Notes: generated by a model not told the origin, from the letters alone. A DNA stretch of 64,000 nt from Bacteroides intestinalis (GCF_902364365.1 NZ_CABJDN010000004.1:615051-679050); one strand, 5' to 3'. Counted from the stretch's first letter, positions 18,591-29,192 are shown. Made by a program: numbers and translations.

Positions 18591-19592
18591 TCACTCCCCT
18601 TCGTAATATTCACACAAGAAGTAACGCGCAATGAAGTCCCAGTTATCATGTAATACCTCTTTTCCACCGGGGAAAGGAAGTTGCAGATCAGGGAATAATC
18701 CTTTAGCCATACCATATTTTACAAGATCGAAGGGGCAAGCACCCGGATAAGTGAATAATTTGAATCCTCTATCAGCAGCATTTGCTGCATTGTATGTTGG
18801 ATTATGCGGATCGCAGAAACAATAGGAAACATTCGGGGCAATCAGCATACCTTTGGCGTTGGCATAGATTACGAAGTTCCTTTCATTCTTTAATTCGGGT
18901 AATAAACTTTCATTTCTATTTTCCCATTTAAGTTCTTCTATAAAGAATTTACATAGCTCGTCATATGCAGAGAAATACAATAGTGGTTCTCCTTTACTGT
19001 ATGCCAGACAATTTTCTACATCTTTCTTGAGTTGCATTCCCGGTTTAATTTCGGGTAATGGCACTTGAGGCATTTCTAATAAATCCAATCCCATCACCCA
19101 AATAGGAGAAGAAGGCTCGTCACAAATAGGTGCTTCTTCGAATGAAGCATCCATTAGATCATACGCTTCCTGGCTGAGTGCTAATAAATCGGGATTATGA
19201 GGGTCTTGGATGATAACCTCGTCTTCTTCAAAAATGGCATATCGGGAGAAAAGTGTCCATTGTACAAATGACAAGTCCTCTACGTTGATTTCATCGGGAG
19301 TATATGCTTCCGTCAGTGTATAGAAAGGCAGATAAGATTTATACAGTCCGTAGTATGCATCTGAAAACTCTTTCCAGCCACCTGATTGGGCTATACAATC
19401 TTGGAAGTAGAGAGCTAATGAGATGGCGGCATCTACTCTTTCCGTTTCAGATTTTTTACAGTATAATGGAGATTGATCGATCAAAAGAAGTAGTTGACTG
19501 GCGAAGTGCAAATACCAGGTGTCGGTCGGAACTTGTTTACTGCGTTCGTTAGCTGCTAACCAACGCTTCATGTAAATTCTTGATTGTTTCAT
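18591..19592 (-). CDS. DUF3843 family protein
   Basis: 333 residues, no signal peptide, acidic, rich in Trp, Tyr and Phe. The sequence (MKQSRIYMKRWLAANERSKQ near the start, HDNWDFIARYFLCEYYEGE at the end) matches my recollection of the Bacteroidales-specific DUF3843 family, whose function is unknown. It stands alone with its own promoter at 19614-19621 and converges on the aminopeptidase gene. Confidence 0.8.
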   Translation of the reverse strand: MKQSRIYMKRWLAANERSKQVPTDTWYLHFASQLLLLIDQSPLYCKKSETERVDAAISLALYFQDCIAQSGGWKEFSDAYYGLYKSYLPFYTLTEAYTPDEINVEDLSFVQWTLFSRYAIFEEDEVIIQDPHNPDLLALSQEAYDLMDASFEEAPICDEPSSPIWVMGLDLLEMPQVPLPEIKPGMQLKKDVENCLAYSKGEPLLYFSAYDELCKFFIEELKWENRNESLLPELKNERNFVIYANAKGMLIAPNVSYCFCDPHNPTYNAANAADRGFKLFTYPGACPFDLVKYGMAKGLFPDLQLPFPGGKEVLHDNWDFIARYFLCEYYEGE

Positions 19593-19613
19593 GTTGTTTT
19601 ACTTTATATTGGA

Positions 19614-19621
19614 CAAAGATA
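19614..19621 (-). promoter_or_regulatory. -7 element TATCTTTG for the DUF3843 gene
   Basis: Exact TAnnTTTG match on the minus strand, 21 bp upstream of the start codon. Confidence 0.6.
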
Positions 19622-19661
19622 GGGCTTTCCCTTGAACTTGTGCTCCTACCGTCGGATATAT

Positions 19662-22600
19662 TTACCGCGTCAGTGAGAATTTCATACTGAAACCGAAGTC
19701 TGCACTGACAACGGGGTACGAACTGGAAGATATCAGTGGGGTATTTTGCTGACGATCGTAGTAGAGGCGCAAAGTTAGGAGGCGACTTAGGGTGTAGTCT
19801 GCAGAACAGGATATTTTAAGGGCTTTGTTTCCATTGGTAGCCTGGGCAAATCCTTGTTGGATATCACGGCAAAGGGCCGACTGGTTACGGAATGATATAT
19901 CGGTGCGAAGAGCAAGATCATGGCTGACACGATTTTTACTGTCCTTTACATTGCGGCGGCTGAATAAGTTGAAGTTTACAATCTTGTATCCCAGACCGAT
20001 TACAAAGTCACGTGAGGCTGTTTCTACCAGTTGGCAGGCACTCATACTAAGATTTAGAATACGGCTGGTTTTATATTCTACCTTGGCAGTAAGTCCATTT
20101 TTGAGAGTAGCATCCATACCAATGAGAGGAGAGAATTGCTCGTTGATGGATACCATGCTGATATCGAAACGGGATGAAGGAATGGGATTTCCTGTTTGTA
20201 CATCTTCTACAAAGCCAAGATCGCCCATGTAGCTCATAAAACTTTGGAAAGTATTGTAGCTGCCGACACTATATGTACTCCGGTAGGCGTGATTCAGATT
20301 GACGCTGCGGAAATTCTTTTTGAACCAGGCTATCTTGGTGAGTCCGGTGTAGGTAATGCGCCAGTTCGGCATCATGGAGAACAGGCTGGGGAAGAAGTCG
20401 AGAGCCGAGTTACGGGCATTCCTTCCGGTATAAGCGGCAAGGAAAGCAGGTATCATTACGTCCGGTGAATGTTTGCTGATAGTGCCGTTGGTTGGATCGA
20501 ATGTCTTACCGGCAAAGGTGCTGCTTTGTGGGTATTGTGCACCAATGAACTGAGTTTCCACACGGTCCCGGATAACATCGAGGTTACGACGGAAGCGTTC
20601 GAAAGTACCGGAACGGTAGCCATCTCCGGCACTGAGTCGTTCGAAAGAACTTCCGATAGAAATGATGCTCATAGAGAAATTGCCACTGCGGGTATCCGGC
20701 ATGCCTGCGAACATATATTGCATTTCGCGACTACGGTTACGGGTACGATTGGCAGTGAGGTCTATTTTGAGGTCGCGTATTGGCTCCAGGGAAATACGTA
20801 GTTGCAAGTCTTCCAGTGCATTGCTACTGGCCGGACTTACAATGGAGTCGTTACAAACAAGCCAATCGTTTTGTAGGGCACGATCAATGTAGCCATCTCC
20901 GGTAAGACCAAAAGCAAAGTCTATTCCCGGAGCAAGGAAGCCACCATGTTTTTTTTGTCCGAACATGTCACCGACTTCAGGACGGAAGCCGGGAAGGGTC
21001 ATGGCATATGTATTCTTGTACGTAAAGCTAAAATTGCGCACGCTCATAGCGAAGCGGGCGGTATGTTGCCCGAATTTATACCACCAGCCATCTTCCGGAT
21101 TGGGCCCGGGAATGATCGTAAGTTTAATGCGTGCCGTATCTTTTGTATCGATACGGAGGGAATTGGCACTTAGGACCTTATAATTTACAGGATAACGACG
21201 CCCGTCGACTGTAAGTGCACTGACTTTGGGACGACGGGAGTTCATATTGTGCTGTATCGTGAGGGTGGTATCTGCACGTAGTTGTACTTCTTTATCGTAG
21301 CGGCGTGGCTTCTGTTCTTTGGGGGATGTCGGTTTGCGATACGAGGCAGAGAAACGACGGTTTACTTGCTTCAGATAGGGGATCTTGTTATATAACGCTT
21401 CAAGATTGAAACGGGAATTTACATCGATACTTCGTTGGTTGCTGACAGTATTTCCCATTTCTATGCCTTCGGATAAAGAGACGCCACGATCCCAATTATA
21501 GGAAGAAGCAAAGCGGAGATCTCCACTGATCCAGTCAGTGGCGGGGAATTTATCAAATGGGAGTTTATAGGTAGCATTGAATGTCTGCTGGAAGTCGATG
21601 GGACGACCGAGTGAGAGCAGGCTACGGCGGACAGTATCCTTCCAGGCTGTGTATTCGTCGGGATAAAGGTCTTTATTCACTACACCGTAGGGCTCTACTA
21701 TTTCAGCGTGGGTAGCAGAGGTGAAATTGAAGCGAAGGCTTTTTGTCAGGTCCCAGCGCAGGGCAAAGTCACGGTTCCAGAGAAATTCTTTGGCTACAGA
21801 GATTGGAATACTTTCGATACTGATGTCTCCATTGCCCACAGATATTCCGGAGGTCAATGCTTCCAGGTCACGGAGTTGCAGTTCGTAGTAATGGCGCGTC
21901 ATGTCGGTATTGAATGATATACTTTGAGGTAGCCAGTTCAGATTGAATTCCTTAATGAAGCGCATCCAGGGAGACTTGTTCTCCATGCTTTTGAAAGGTT
22001 CCCATGGACGGTATATGGGAGCGTAGTTATAAGTCATAGCAGCACGCCAGTCTGTTTCATTTTCATAGGCGGTAGTACTGCCTTGATTATGACGTAGGGA
22101 ACGGGAGTAGCTGAAAGTAAAGTTTCCCGGATCGTATGGCATGGGATTCTTACTGGTGATACCCAGCCGTGCATTGCTGAGGCTGAAATTACGGTAGGTA
22201 GTAATTTCACGGGCTATATTCATCAGTGAGTCGCGTTCCCAATCGGTGGTGCAGGCGTCAAGTGCATCATCCAGTAACATATCTTTGTCCAGCGGATTAT
22301 ACTTGGGCGTAGTGGCTTCTTTGGAGTAGGAGAAATAAATGGGCGCAGTCAGTTTGGCTTTCTTGGGAAAGAAGCGTCCAAGGTCGAATGTAGTAGTGAA
22401 GCTGTATTGATAGTAGTCATCCAGACGGCGTTCACTGACACTTTGTTCCAATCCGCCGAAACCGGCTGTTTCCATGTGTCCGGCCAGATTGATACTACCT
22501 ATATCAGAGAGTTGCACATTGAGATTGCCCTGTGCAGCCCAACCACCTTCTTCATTGAATTCGGTGAGACGCAGTTCGTTTACCCAGATTTCTGCAGACT

Positions 22601-25600
22601 TGACGGTACGAGAATTATTGCGAACTCCGATCATCAGGGTCTTTACTTCTGCCAACGACGGATTACCAATTACACTTATTTTGTTAGCAGGCTTATCCGG
22701 ATCATATTCGGAATAGACTTTGGCATAGGTTACACCACTATTTGAGATATTCTTCAGGCGATTGCGTGCTTTTTTTGCATTGGTCAGCACACTGAGGTCG
22801 ATATCCAGATTATTTGACTTAGGCCAGACGGCAAGGCAACCGGCGGCAGTGCTTCCATTATACTCTCCGTGGGGAGTGAGTGTGAGTGGAATTTCGTATT
22901 CATAATAATTGCTGCGATAGTCCGAACCGAGACGGATAAACACGGAGAGTTCACCATCTTGTGGATCAGTACTGAGGTCGGGCAGGGCTTCAGCATGAGC
23001 AAACATCTGCAGGCGTTTGTACTGTCTCATATCCATACCGGTGTTTTTGTAGACGGCACGGGCATCACCGGGAGCCAACTTTTCCAGTTTCAAGCTCATG
23101 GCTTGTTCATTCTGTTGACGGAGTTGCGGTTGTCCGGGATCGATGACACGGGAAATACCCGGAGGCATTACATAGTTTACCGGAGTGCGGTCACCATTTT
23201 CTTCGATGTTGACGGCAGATACATCTAATGTAGCGGAACTGGTGGTAGAAGCACCTTGCTGTGTGTTGTTCAAGGCATCGGTATAGGTACGCCATTCACC
23301 ACGTACTAATTCGAGTGTGGCGAAGCGTAGTACAACGGGGTTCTCAAATCCGGTCAGGAACATACGCATGAAGCGGATGGATTTAAAATCCTTAATGCTT
23401 CCCACCGCTTCACCACTGCGTACAGGTACTTTGAACTGATACCAGGTCACTTCTTCTGTTTGCCCGTTGCGCAGGCGGACGCTGACTGTTCTTTTGTCGG
23501 TGATATAGTTTTGCCCTACTTTCAGATCGGTGGGAGCAAGGCGGACACGATATTGGAAATATTTTTCAGTTTCGTTCAGTGTATTGTCCTGATTGATATC
23601 TTCTACATCGGGTACGGTTTTTGAGGATATGTCATATCGCTCCGGAGAGTCTTCACTGGCTGTGGAGTTGCCTTCGGTATTGTTGTAGTATTTGTAACGA
23701 TCCAGGATACTACGTTCCTCCCGGTCATAATCACTGCCCCGGAAATAATGATAAGTATCACCTGCCGGGTCATTGTATAACTTCTGGTAAGCTTCGGCAT
23801 TAACGATGCCTTGTACTCGTTCCAGATATTTCTGATACGTGGAGAAAGTACGTTCGTCTTCTGTGGAGAGCCCGTTCAGACCGACATCCTGGCGGCGGCG
23901 TGCGCCGGAAGTATTATCGAAGGCATACACTACACTACGGTCTCTGGGGACACGTCCCCAGACGGTTTCTTCGGTTTTTGTCATATCTCCATCAATGGGC
24001 AGACCATTTTCAAAGAATTTCTTGCCGTCTTTCAATATATCTTCGGATACTTCTCCGAGATTGATATAAAGGTCACCTCCGCGGGCGGTAGAAGTCGTAT
24101 TTTTAATAAGCGTACCATCTTCTGCATAGATGAAAGGATCGAGCAACCAGAATGAAACATACTCGATATTTGCAGCTTCAAAGTCACTTGTATCCAATTT
24201 GCGCATCATACCTCCCCAGCGTTTCTCCGGATTACGCAGAGTACCATCCGAATTCATATCCGTATCGAGATTATAGGGTCCCCGTTCCTGCGGGTAATAT
24301 GCCAGGTTCAGTACATTCATAGAGGCTGACTCCTGATAAGGGGTTTCCTTATTAGGAAAAAGTTCTTGTTCATATACTTCGCGTACGTAGTGATTACTAA
24401 GTTGGTTAAGATCATTTTTGATGTGTGTCGGTGTCAGCGAAGAATTGCGTCGGGTAAAAAGTCCGTCAATATGATACCATGCCAGTAATGCCCGGTTTTT
24501 TCCGTAGTTTATATCATTACTGAGTGATGCTTCGGGAAAGAGGGCAGAGGCGGAAGGGCTGTAGGGAGTGCTCGCCAGCATCCAGTATGAGGGCTGGCGA
24601 AGGTCGATACCACTTTGCGTGCTTTCAAAGTCATCGATGTACGAAGCGTTTTGTTGTAGTCCTTTGGCATGTCCCGGAATGAGGTGGGCGAATTCCACAC
24701 CCAGATTGATACTACTGGGGACGGTGGCATTGACAAAAGGTAACTTATCTATCATGTTTGTCAGCCATTGACTCTCTTTCTTCCATGAAGCATTTACCCC
24801 CCATAAAGTGTTGGAGAGGGGTTCGTCACCCATTGCCACTTTGCTCGTCAGCGGTTTTTCGCTGAGGTGCATGATGCTTCCTCCGAAAGAGAAGTTTTGC
24901 GAGAAATCATAAGTGAAGTTTAGTCCCATCATCGTTTTGCGCTGCATGCTGTAAAGTGTGTTGCTTTCCAGATTTACGCTGATGGCTGTGCCGGCATCTA
25001 TGATGCTTTGGTTGAGGATGGTAACTATTCCCAATGTGTAATCTACTGTGTAGTCAGAATTCTCAACCAGCGTCATACCACCAGCTGTTACATGTACCGA
25101 CCCTTGCGGAACATTCATGGCTCCCAATCGTATTTCATTTGCATTGGAGGCACGGTATTCTCCCGTCAATCGGTATTTATTCTTCTCTGCAGTTTGTCTG
25201 GCAACAGTACGGGTAGAATCATAAAGTTCCTGAAATACGTATTTATCTGCCAGTGCGTCATTACCGATTGCTTTTCGCAAATGACTGCCGAAAGGTTCTA
25301 CAACCGGAAAATAAATACGTCCGTCTGCAGCAGTTACAGTATAGCCTTCTACAAAGTCGAAGAAACCGTCTGCACCTGTTTGGTTCTGGCTGTTGAGGCG
25401 GTCGAGATTCATGACGCGTAATAGAGGCATTTTGGCAATCTTGCCTTCGGGAATATAACGTAGATACACACCTTTCGTATCACTTTGGTAGGTGATATTC
25501 AACTGGAACTTCTCCTTTTGAACAGAGTAGGCATTGAGACTATAGACGTTTTTCATCATCAGATCCCAGCAGGCGGCATCGGGAGAGTTAGCCGTATTCT

Positions 25601-27116
25601 TCAATAGTTTCACAAATAAACTTTGTCCTGTCTCTTTGATGTCAGAAGAAAATTCACCTACCTGATAACTCCGTCCCCCCAGTGTGTATTCAAAAGCGAC
25701 TGCCAACACTTCATCCGGTTGCAGGGTTTGTTTTAGTGAAATATAGCCTAGCTTACTGTTCAAAGTATATTCCGAAGAAGTGAGAAGTCGGGCACTTTCA
25801 ATCTTCTCATAATCCATACCACCCTCTACACCGGGAATATTGTTCATGGTGTTGCTTACCTGGCTGATGTCGCGGGCAGCAGCATAGGTACTGGTCATCT
25901 GCGCATAAAGGGTATTGGCATTGTTGGTGGGTGCATTGACATTGGAAGTCGGGCTGGATGGGTTTCCTATTCCCTGCCAAGCTGTGTTGTTACCAATATG
26001 AAAGGCCTCCCCGAGGTCAGTTAATGCTACAATATTGCGGGGATTATCATAGTTATTTCGTTTATTGGTTACCCATACTTCAATTCGGTTAATTGTGATT
26101 CCCGAAAGGATGTTTGGAAGTTGAGCCAGGTTTTTGTCATAAGTATCCCGGAAATAATGGGCTAGAAAAAAGTGACGATTTTCTTCGTAATTATCTGCGG
26201 AGAAGTCGAAAGTAGTGGTTTGTGCACCACCGCGGCTTGTCACTGTTTTGGCCTCACTCTCTTGCTGGCTGATGACAGCTTGTAGCTTTAGCTTGCCGAA
26301 TTGCAGGTCCGTGCGAATACCGAACAGTGCGGATGCTCCGCGTATTAGTGAGTTATTGGTGGACATGCTCACATTACCGGCTTCAATCAGTTTGATGATC
26401 TCATCTTCTTTTCCTTCATATTTCAGTTTCAGCCGTTTGGTGTCAAAATCAAAGGTTGCATCGGTGTTGTAGTTCATGTTCATATTCACCTTGTCACCTA
26501 CTTTTCCATTGACGTTGATATTAATTTTCTCGTCAAAGTCAAAACCGAGTGTTTTGCGTTGGCTTTCCGGAAGTGAGGGGTTCTTTACGTTTTTGTATGT
26601 CATGCCGAAGCTGAGTTCCGCATTACCTTGTGTACGTATCTGTACCCCACCGGGGCCGAACAATTTCTCTGCCGGACCAAGGTTGAACTTCATATCCATA
26701 AAGTCGAAAGCCTCTTTTCCTTTGCCGATTTGTTCTCCGTTCTTTTGGCGGTAATAAGATTGCATGGATTGTTTCAATGTCCAATCCAGATATTCTTCGG
26801 GGGTTAATATCATCGGCACACCGATTTCGGTATTCCCTAATTTTGTACGTATGTAGTACCTGTCTGTTTTTGCATCATATTCTGCCTCGGTTCGCAGGTT
26901 CATAGGGGATTGCAGGTCGGCAGGGTGGGGAGAAAGGTCTTTTAGTGTACCCGGCACGGTCTTGCGAACGGAATATCGCGGAGCTATTGTATCTTGTACA
27001 TTTTCCGCTTCTTGTGCACTTTCCCCATTTACATTCTGTCCCATAACGACAAAGCTGCCAGGCATGAGCCACAGCAGCGATAACCAGATGATATGTCGTA
27101 TACGAGGAGACTTCAT
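19662..27116 (-). CDS. sprA: SprA-family giant outer membrane protein
   Basis: 2,484 residues from the chosen start (MKSPRIRHIIWLSLLWLMPG, a clear signal peptide). A longer frame from 27176 adds 20 residues that do not look like a signal peptide and overlap the leader stems. The length and the beta-strand-rich sequence with GFDFDEKININVNGKVGDKV, PPGISRVIDPGQPQ and MIGVRNNSRTVKSAEIWVNE fit SprA (Sov), the 36-strand outer membrane pore of the type IX secretion system and gliding machinery. No other type IX component gene is visible nearby. In an organism without that system its role would be unclear. Confidence 0.93.
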   Translation of the reverse strand: MKSPRIRHIIWLSLLWLMPGSFVVMGQNVNGESAQEAENVQDTIAPRYSVRKTVPGTLKDLSPHPADLQSPMNLRTEAEYDAKTDRYYIRTKLGNTEIGVPMILTPEEYLDWTLKQSMQSYYRQKNGEQIGKGKEAFDFMDMKFNLGPAEKLFGPGGVQIRTQGNAELSFGMTYKNVKNPSLPESQRKTLGFDFDEKININVNGKVGDKVNMNMNYNTDATFDFDTKRLKLKYEGKEDEIIKLIEAGNVSMSTNNSLIRGASALFGIRTDLQFGKLKLQAVISQQESEAKTVTSRGGAQTTTFDFSADNYEENRHFFLAHYFRDTYDKNLAQLPNILSGITINRIEVWVTNKRNNYDNPRNIVALTDLGEAFHIGNNTAWQGIGNPSSPTSNVNAPTNNANTLYAQMTSTYAAARDISQVSNTMNNIPGVEGGMDYEKIESARLLTSSEYTLNSKLGYISLKQTLQPDEVLAVAFEYTLGGRSYQVGEFSSDIKETGQSLFVKLLKNTANSPDAACWDLMMKNVYSLNAYSVQKEKFQLNITYQSDTKGVYLRYIPEGKIAKMPLLRVMNLDRLNSQNQTGADGFFDFVEGYTVTAADGRIYFPVVEPFGSHLRKAIGNDALADKYVFQELYDSTRTVARQTAEKNKYRLTGEYRASNANEIRLGAMNVPQGSVHVTAGGMTLVENSDYTVDYTLGIVTILNQSIIDAGTAISVNLESNTLYSMQRKTMMGLNFTYDFSQNFSFGGSIMHLSEKPLTSKVAMGDEPLSNTLWGVNASWKKESQWLTNMIDKLPFVNATVPSSINLGVEFAHLIPGHAKGLQQNASYIDDFESTQSGIDLRQPSYWMLASTPYSPSASALFPEASLSNDINYGKNRALLAWYHIDGLFTRRNSSLTPTHIKNDLNQLSNHYVREVYEQELFPNKETPYQESASMNVLNLAYYPQERGPYNLDTDMNSDGTLRNPEKRWGGMMRKLDTSDFEAANIEYVSFWLLDPFIYAEDGTLIKNTTSTARGGDLYINLGEVSEDILKDGKKFFENGLPIDGDMTKTEETVWGRVPRDRSVVYAFDNTSGARRRQDVGLNGLSTEDERTFSTYQKYLERVQGIVNAEAYQKLYNDPAGDTYHYFRGSDYDREERSILDRYKYYNNTEGNSTASEDSPERYDISSKTVPDVEDINQDNTLNETEKYFQYRVRLAPTDLKVGQNYITDKRTVSVRLRNGQTEEVTWYQFKVPVRSGEAVGSIKDFKSIRFMRMFLTGFENPVVLRFATLELVRGEWRTYTDALNNTQQGASTTSSATLDVSAVNIEENGDRTPVNYVMPPGISRVIDPGQPQLRQQNEQAMSLKLEKLAPGDARAVYKNTGMDMRQYKRLQMFAHAEALPDLSTDPQDGELSVFIRLGSDYRSNYYEYEIPLTLTPHGEYNGSTAAGCLAVWPKSNNLDIDLSVLTNAKKARNRLKNISNSGVTYAKVYSEYDPDKPANKISVIGNPSLAEVKTLMIGVRNNSRTVKSAEIWVNELRLTEFNEEGGWAAQGNLNVQLSDIGSINLAGHMETAGFGGLEQSVSERRLDDYYQYSFTTTFDLGRFFPKKAKLTAPIYFSYSKEATTPKYNPLDKDMLLDDALDACTTDWERDSLMNIAREITTYRNFSLSNARLGITSKNPMPYDPGNFTFSYSRSLRHNQGSTTAYENETDWRAAMTYNYAPIYRPWEPFKSMENKSPWMRFIKEFNLNWLPQSISFNTDMTRHYYELQLRDLEALTSGISVGNGDISIESIPISVAKEFLWNRDFALRWDLTKSLRFNFTSATHAEIVEPYGVVNKDLYPDEYTAWKDTVRRSLLSLGRPIDFQQTFNATYKLPFDKFPATDWISGDLRFASSYNWDRGVSLSEGIEMGNTVSNQRSIDVNSRFNLEALYNKIPYLKQVNRRFSASYRKPTSPKEQKPRRYDKEVQLRADTTLTIQHNMNSRRPKVSALTVDGRRYPVNYKVLSANSLRIDTKDTARIKLTIIPGPNPEDGWWYKFGQHTARFAMSVRNFSFTYKNTYAMTLPGFRPEVGDMFGQKKHGGFLAPGIDFAFGLTGDGYIDRALQNDWLVCNDSIVSPASSNALEDLQLRISLEPIRDLKIDLTANRTRNRSREMQYMFAGMPDTRSGNFSMSIISIGSSFERLSAGDGYRSGTFERFRRNLDVIRDRVETQFIGAQYPQSSTFAGKTFDPTNGTISKHSPDVMIPAFLAAYTGRNARNSALDFFPSLFSMMPNWRITYTGLTKIAWFKKNFRSVNLNHAYRSTYSVGSYNTFQSFMSYMGDLGFVEDVQTGNPIPSSRFDISMVSINEQFSPLIGMDATLKNGLTAKVEYKTSRILNLSMSACQLVETASRDFVIGLGYKIVNFNLFSRRNVKDSKNRVSHDLALRTDISFRNQSALCRDIQQGFAQATNGNKALKISCSADYTLSRLLTLRLYYDRQQNTPLISSSSYPVVSADFGFSMKFSLTR

Positions 27117-27160
27117 GTTATTATCTTTCGGTAGAATAATTCTTTTATTCTCACCGTAGG

Positions 27161-27234
27161 GAGAATGTTTTCTCACATTTGTGAGACTTTATTCTCAAGC
27201 CTGTGAGAAAACATTCTCATAGGCTTGAGAATAA
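27161..27234 (-). promoter_or_regulatory. Interleaved stem structure in the sprA leader
   Basis: Two long perfect inverted repeats interleave: stem A is GAGAATGTTTTCTCAC (27161-27176) with its complement at 27203-27218 (16 bp), and stem B is TTATTCTCAAGCCT (27189-27202) with its complement at 27221-27234 (14 bp). A small palindrome TCTCACATTTGTGAGA (27171-27186) overlaps stem A. The order A-B-A'-B' allows either a pseudoknot or two exclusive hairpins. The region lies 45 bp upstream of the sprA start and after ruvA. A riboregulator, attenuator or operator cluster is possible. Confidence 0.75.
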
Positions 27235-27305
27235 CTCAGTCAAGGTGAAACTAAACGGAGAACATTAACAGGCAGGTAACCTTTGCTTGTGCCACTTATC
27301 ATTTA

Positions 27306-27911
27306 CTAAAGTCTTTTCAGCGCCAACTTAATAACCTGCTCCACCGGTGCATCCGGCTCTTCTTTCAATATTGCCAAAACTACCTTTTGTGATGGTGCCT
27401 GTGCAAATCCCAACATTGTCAGTGCTGCAATAGCTTCTTCCTGCACCTGTGCATTAGCAGCAGATAGCATTCCGCCGAGACTTCCTATCGAACTTCCTGC
27501 GCTTGCAGCACCTGTCTTGATTTTATCTTTCAAATCCACAATCACCCGTTGGGCTGTTTTTAATCCGATACCTTTCACTGTCTTCAGTAAATTGGCATTT
27601 TCAGTACTGATGACATTCACCAGTTCTGCCGGTGAGAGTGCTGAAAGTATCATTCGTGCAGTATTACCGCCAATGCCCGAAACGGAAATCAGCAACAGGA
27701 ATAATTCACGCTCTTGTTTATCTGCAAAGCCGTAGAGTACATATGCATCCTCACGTATAGCCTCGTAGATATACAGTTTACACTCTTTTTTGCCTTGGAT
27801 GGCAGCATACGTATTTAATGAAATATTAACGGCATATCCCAATCCGTTACAGTCGATAACTGCGGTTGCCGGGCTGAGCTCGGCAAGTCCGCCTCTGATG
27901 TATTCTATCAT
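27306..27911 (-). CDS. ruvA: Holliday junction branch migration protein RuvA
   Basis: 201 residues, normal length. N-terminal OB-fold ([20 protein letters not shown]), central helix-hairpin-helix pair ([17 protein letters not shown] and [20 protein letters not shown]) and a C-terminal UBA-like domain III ([19 protein letters not shown]). RuvA tetramers bind Holliday junctions and load the RuvB motor. It is on the same strand as sprA, separated by the structured leader. Confidence 0.97.
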   Translation of the reverse strand: MIEYIRGGLAELSPATAVIDCNGLGYAVNISLNTYAAIQGKKECKLYIYEAIREDAYVLYGFADKQERELFLLLISVSGIGGNTARMILSALSPAELVNVISTENANLLKTVKGIGLKTAQRVIVDLKDKIKTGAASAGSSIGSLGGMLSAANAQVQEEAIAALTMLGFAQAPSQKVVLAILKEEPDAPVEQVIKLALKRL

Positions 27912-28112
27912 AATACTTACTATAACGCGCGCGAGCGAGGAATATTGTGTTTCTTCATTACAGACTCAGAAGAGTTTCGGGGAACTTTTTCCTTTGGAAA
28001 TTGTTTTAGAGTGACAAGTCTTTGAAGGTACATAAGTTTGAAAGAAGTCTTAATAAAGAAAAAACTCTGTGGAACACTGAATCGTTTTGTGGTTAAATTG
28101 AATGAAAATGAT

Positions 28113-28120
28113 TACTTTTG
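28113..28120 (+). promoter_or_regulatory. -7 element TACTTTTG for ddh
   Basis: Exact TAnnTTTG match 42 bp upstream of the start codon. A TTTG at 28086-28089 could be the -33 element, although the 23-bp gap is slightly long. Confidence 0.6.
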
Positions 28121-28162
28121 TGCCGATAAAATAGAAAACTGATAAATAAATTCAATAAAAGA

Positions 28163-29062
28163 ATGAAAAAAGTAAGAGCAGCCATTGTTGGCTATGGCAA
28201 TATCGGGCAATACGTGCTCGAAGCGTTGCAAGCGGCTCCCGACTTTGAAATTGCCGGCGTAGTACGCCGAGCCGGAGCTGAAAACCGTCCCGCAGAACTG
28301 AGTGAATACCCTGTTGTAAAGAATATCAAGGAATTGGAAGACGTTGATGTCGCAATTCTTTGCACACCAACCCGCAGTGTAGAGACTTATGCCAAAGAAA
28401 TTCTTGCACTTGGTATCAATACGGTTGACAGCTTCGATATCCATACCGGTATTGTAGATTTGCGTCGCACACTGTCTGCTTCTGCAAAAGAGCATAATGC
28501 GGTTTCTATTATTTCTGCAGGCTGGGACCCGGGAAGCGATTCTATTGTACGTACCTTGTTGGAAGCAATTGCTCCGAAAGGAATTACTTATACAAACTTT
28601 GGTCCGGGAATGAGTATGGGACATACCGTAGCTGTAAAAGCTATTGACGGTGTAAAGGCTGCCCTTTCCATGACTATTCCTACTGGAACAGGTATTCATC
28701 GCCGCATGGTTTACATCGAATTAAAAGACGGTTATGAGTTTGATAAAGTGGCTGCTGCCATCAAAGCAGACCCATACTTCGTGAATGATGAGACTCATGT
28801 GAAATTAGTTCCCAGCGTAGATGCTTTGCTTGACATGGGACATGGCGTAAACCTCACTCGTAAAGGCGTTTCCGGTAAAACTCAGAATCAATTGTTTGAG
28901 TTCAATATGCGCATTAATAATCCTGCACTTACTGCTCAGGTATTGGTTTGTGTAGCTCGCGCTTCCATGCGTCAACAACCTGGTTGTTACACCATGGTGG
29001 AGGTTCCGGTTATTGATCTTTTGCCGGGAGATCGTGAAGAGTGGATCGGACATTTAGTGTAA
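28163..29062 (+). CDS. ddh: meso-diaminopimelate D-dehydrogenase
   Basis: 299 residues. The N-terminal Rossmann motif VGYGNIGQYVLEAL and the blocks CTPTRSVETYAKEIL, NTVDSFDIHTGI, ISAGWDPGSDSIVRTL, FGPGMSMGHTVAVKAIDGVK and the C-terminal NNPALTAQVLVCVARA identify the NADPH-dependent enzyme. It converts tetrahydrodipicolinate, ammonia and NADPH to meso-DAP in a single step of the lysine/peptidoglycan route. It is monocistronic with its own promoter and a strong terminator. Confidence 0.96.
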   Translation: MKKVRAAIVGYGNIGQYVLEALQAAPDFEIAGVVRRAGAENRPAELSEYPVVKNIKELEDVDVAILCTPTRSVETYAKEILALGINTVDSFDIHTGIVDLRRTLSASAKEHNAVSIISAGWDPGSDSIVRTLLEAIAPKGITYTNFGPGMSMGHTVAVKAIDGVKAALSMTIPTGTGIHRRMVYIELKDGYEFDKVAAAIKADPYFVNDETHVKLVPSVDALLDMGHGVNLTRKGVSGKTQNQLFEFNMRINNPALTAQVLVCVARASMRQQPGCYTMVEVPVIDLLPGDREEWIGHLV

Positions 29063-29090
29063 GAAAATACGATAGATATTTCATATAATA

Positions 29091-29134
29091 AAATAGACCA
29101 TCTATTCACTCCGAATAGATGGTCTATTTGTTTT
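29091..29134 (+). terminator. Terminator between ddh and rseP
   Basis: A perfect 17-bp stem (29091-29107 with 29113-29129), loop ACTCC, then GTTTT. The reverse strand also ends T-rich, so it may serve both convergent genes. A second small hairpin AAACAGACCATCTGTTT (29156-29172) repeats the AGACCATCT core nearer the rseP stop. Confidence 0.9.
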
Positions 29135-29192
29135 AAACAGATAATCCGTTTTGCATAAACAGACCATCTGTTTTTATAAAGTAGATCCTGTG

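Noticed and set aside
28112..28699. 195-residue open frame on the minus strand
   Set aside because: Antisense to ddh; composition (Cys, Asn, Ser rich) is typical of a shadow frame.
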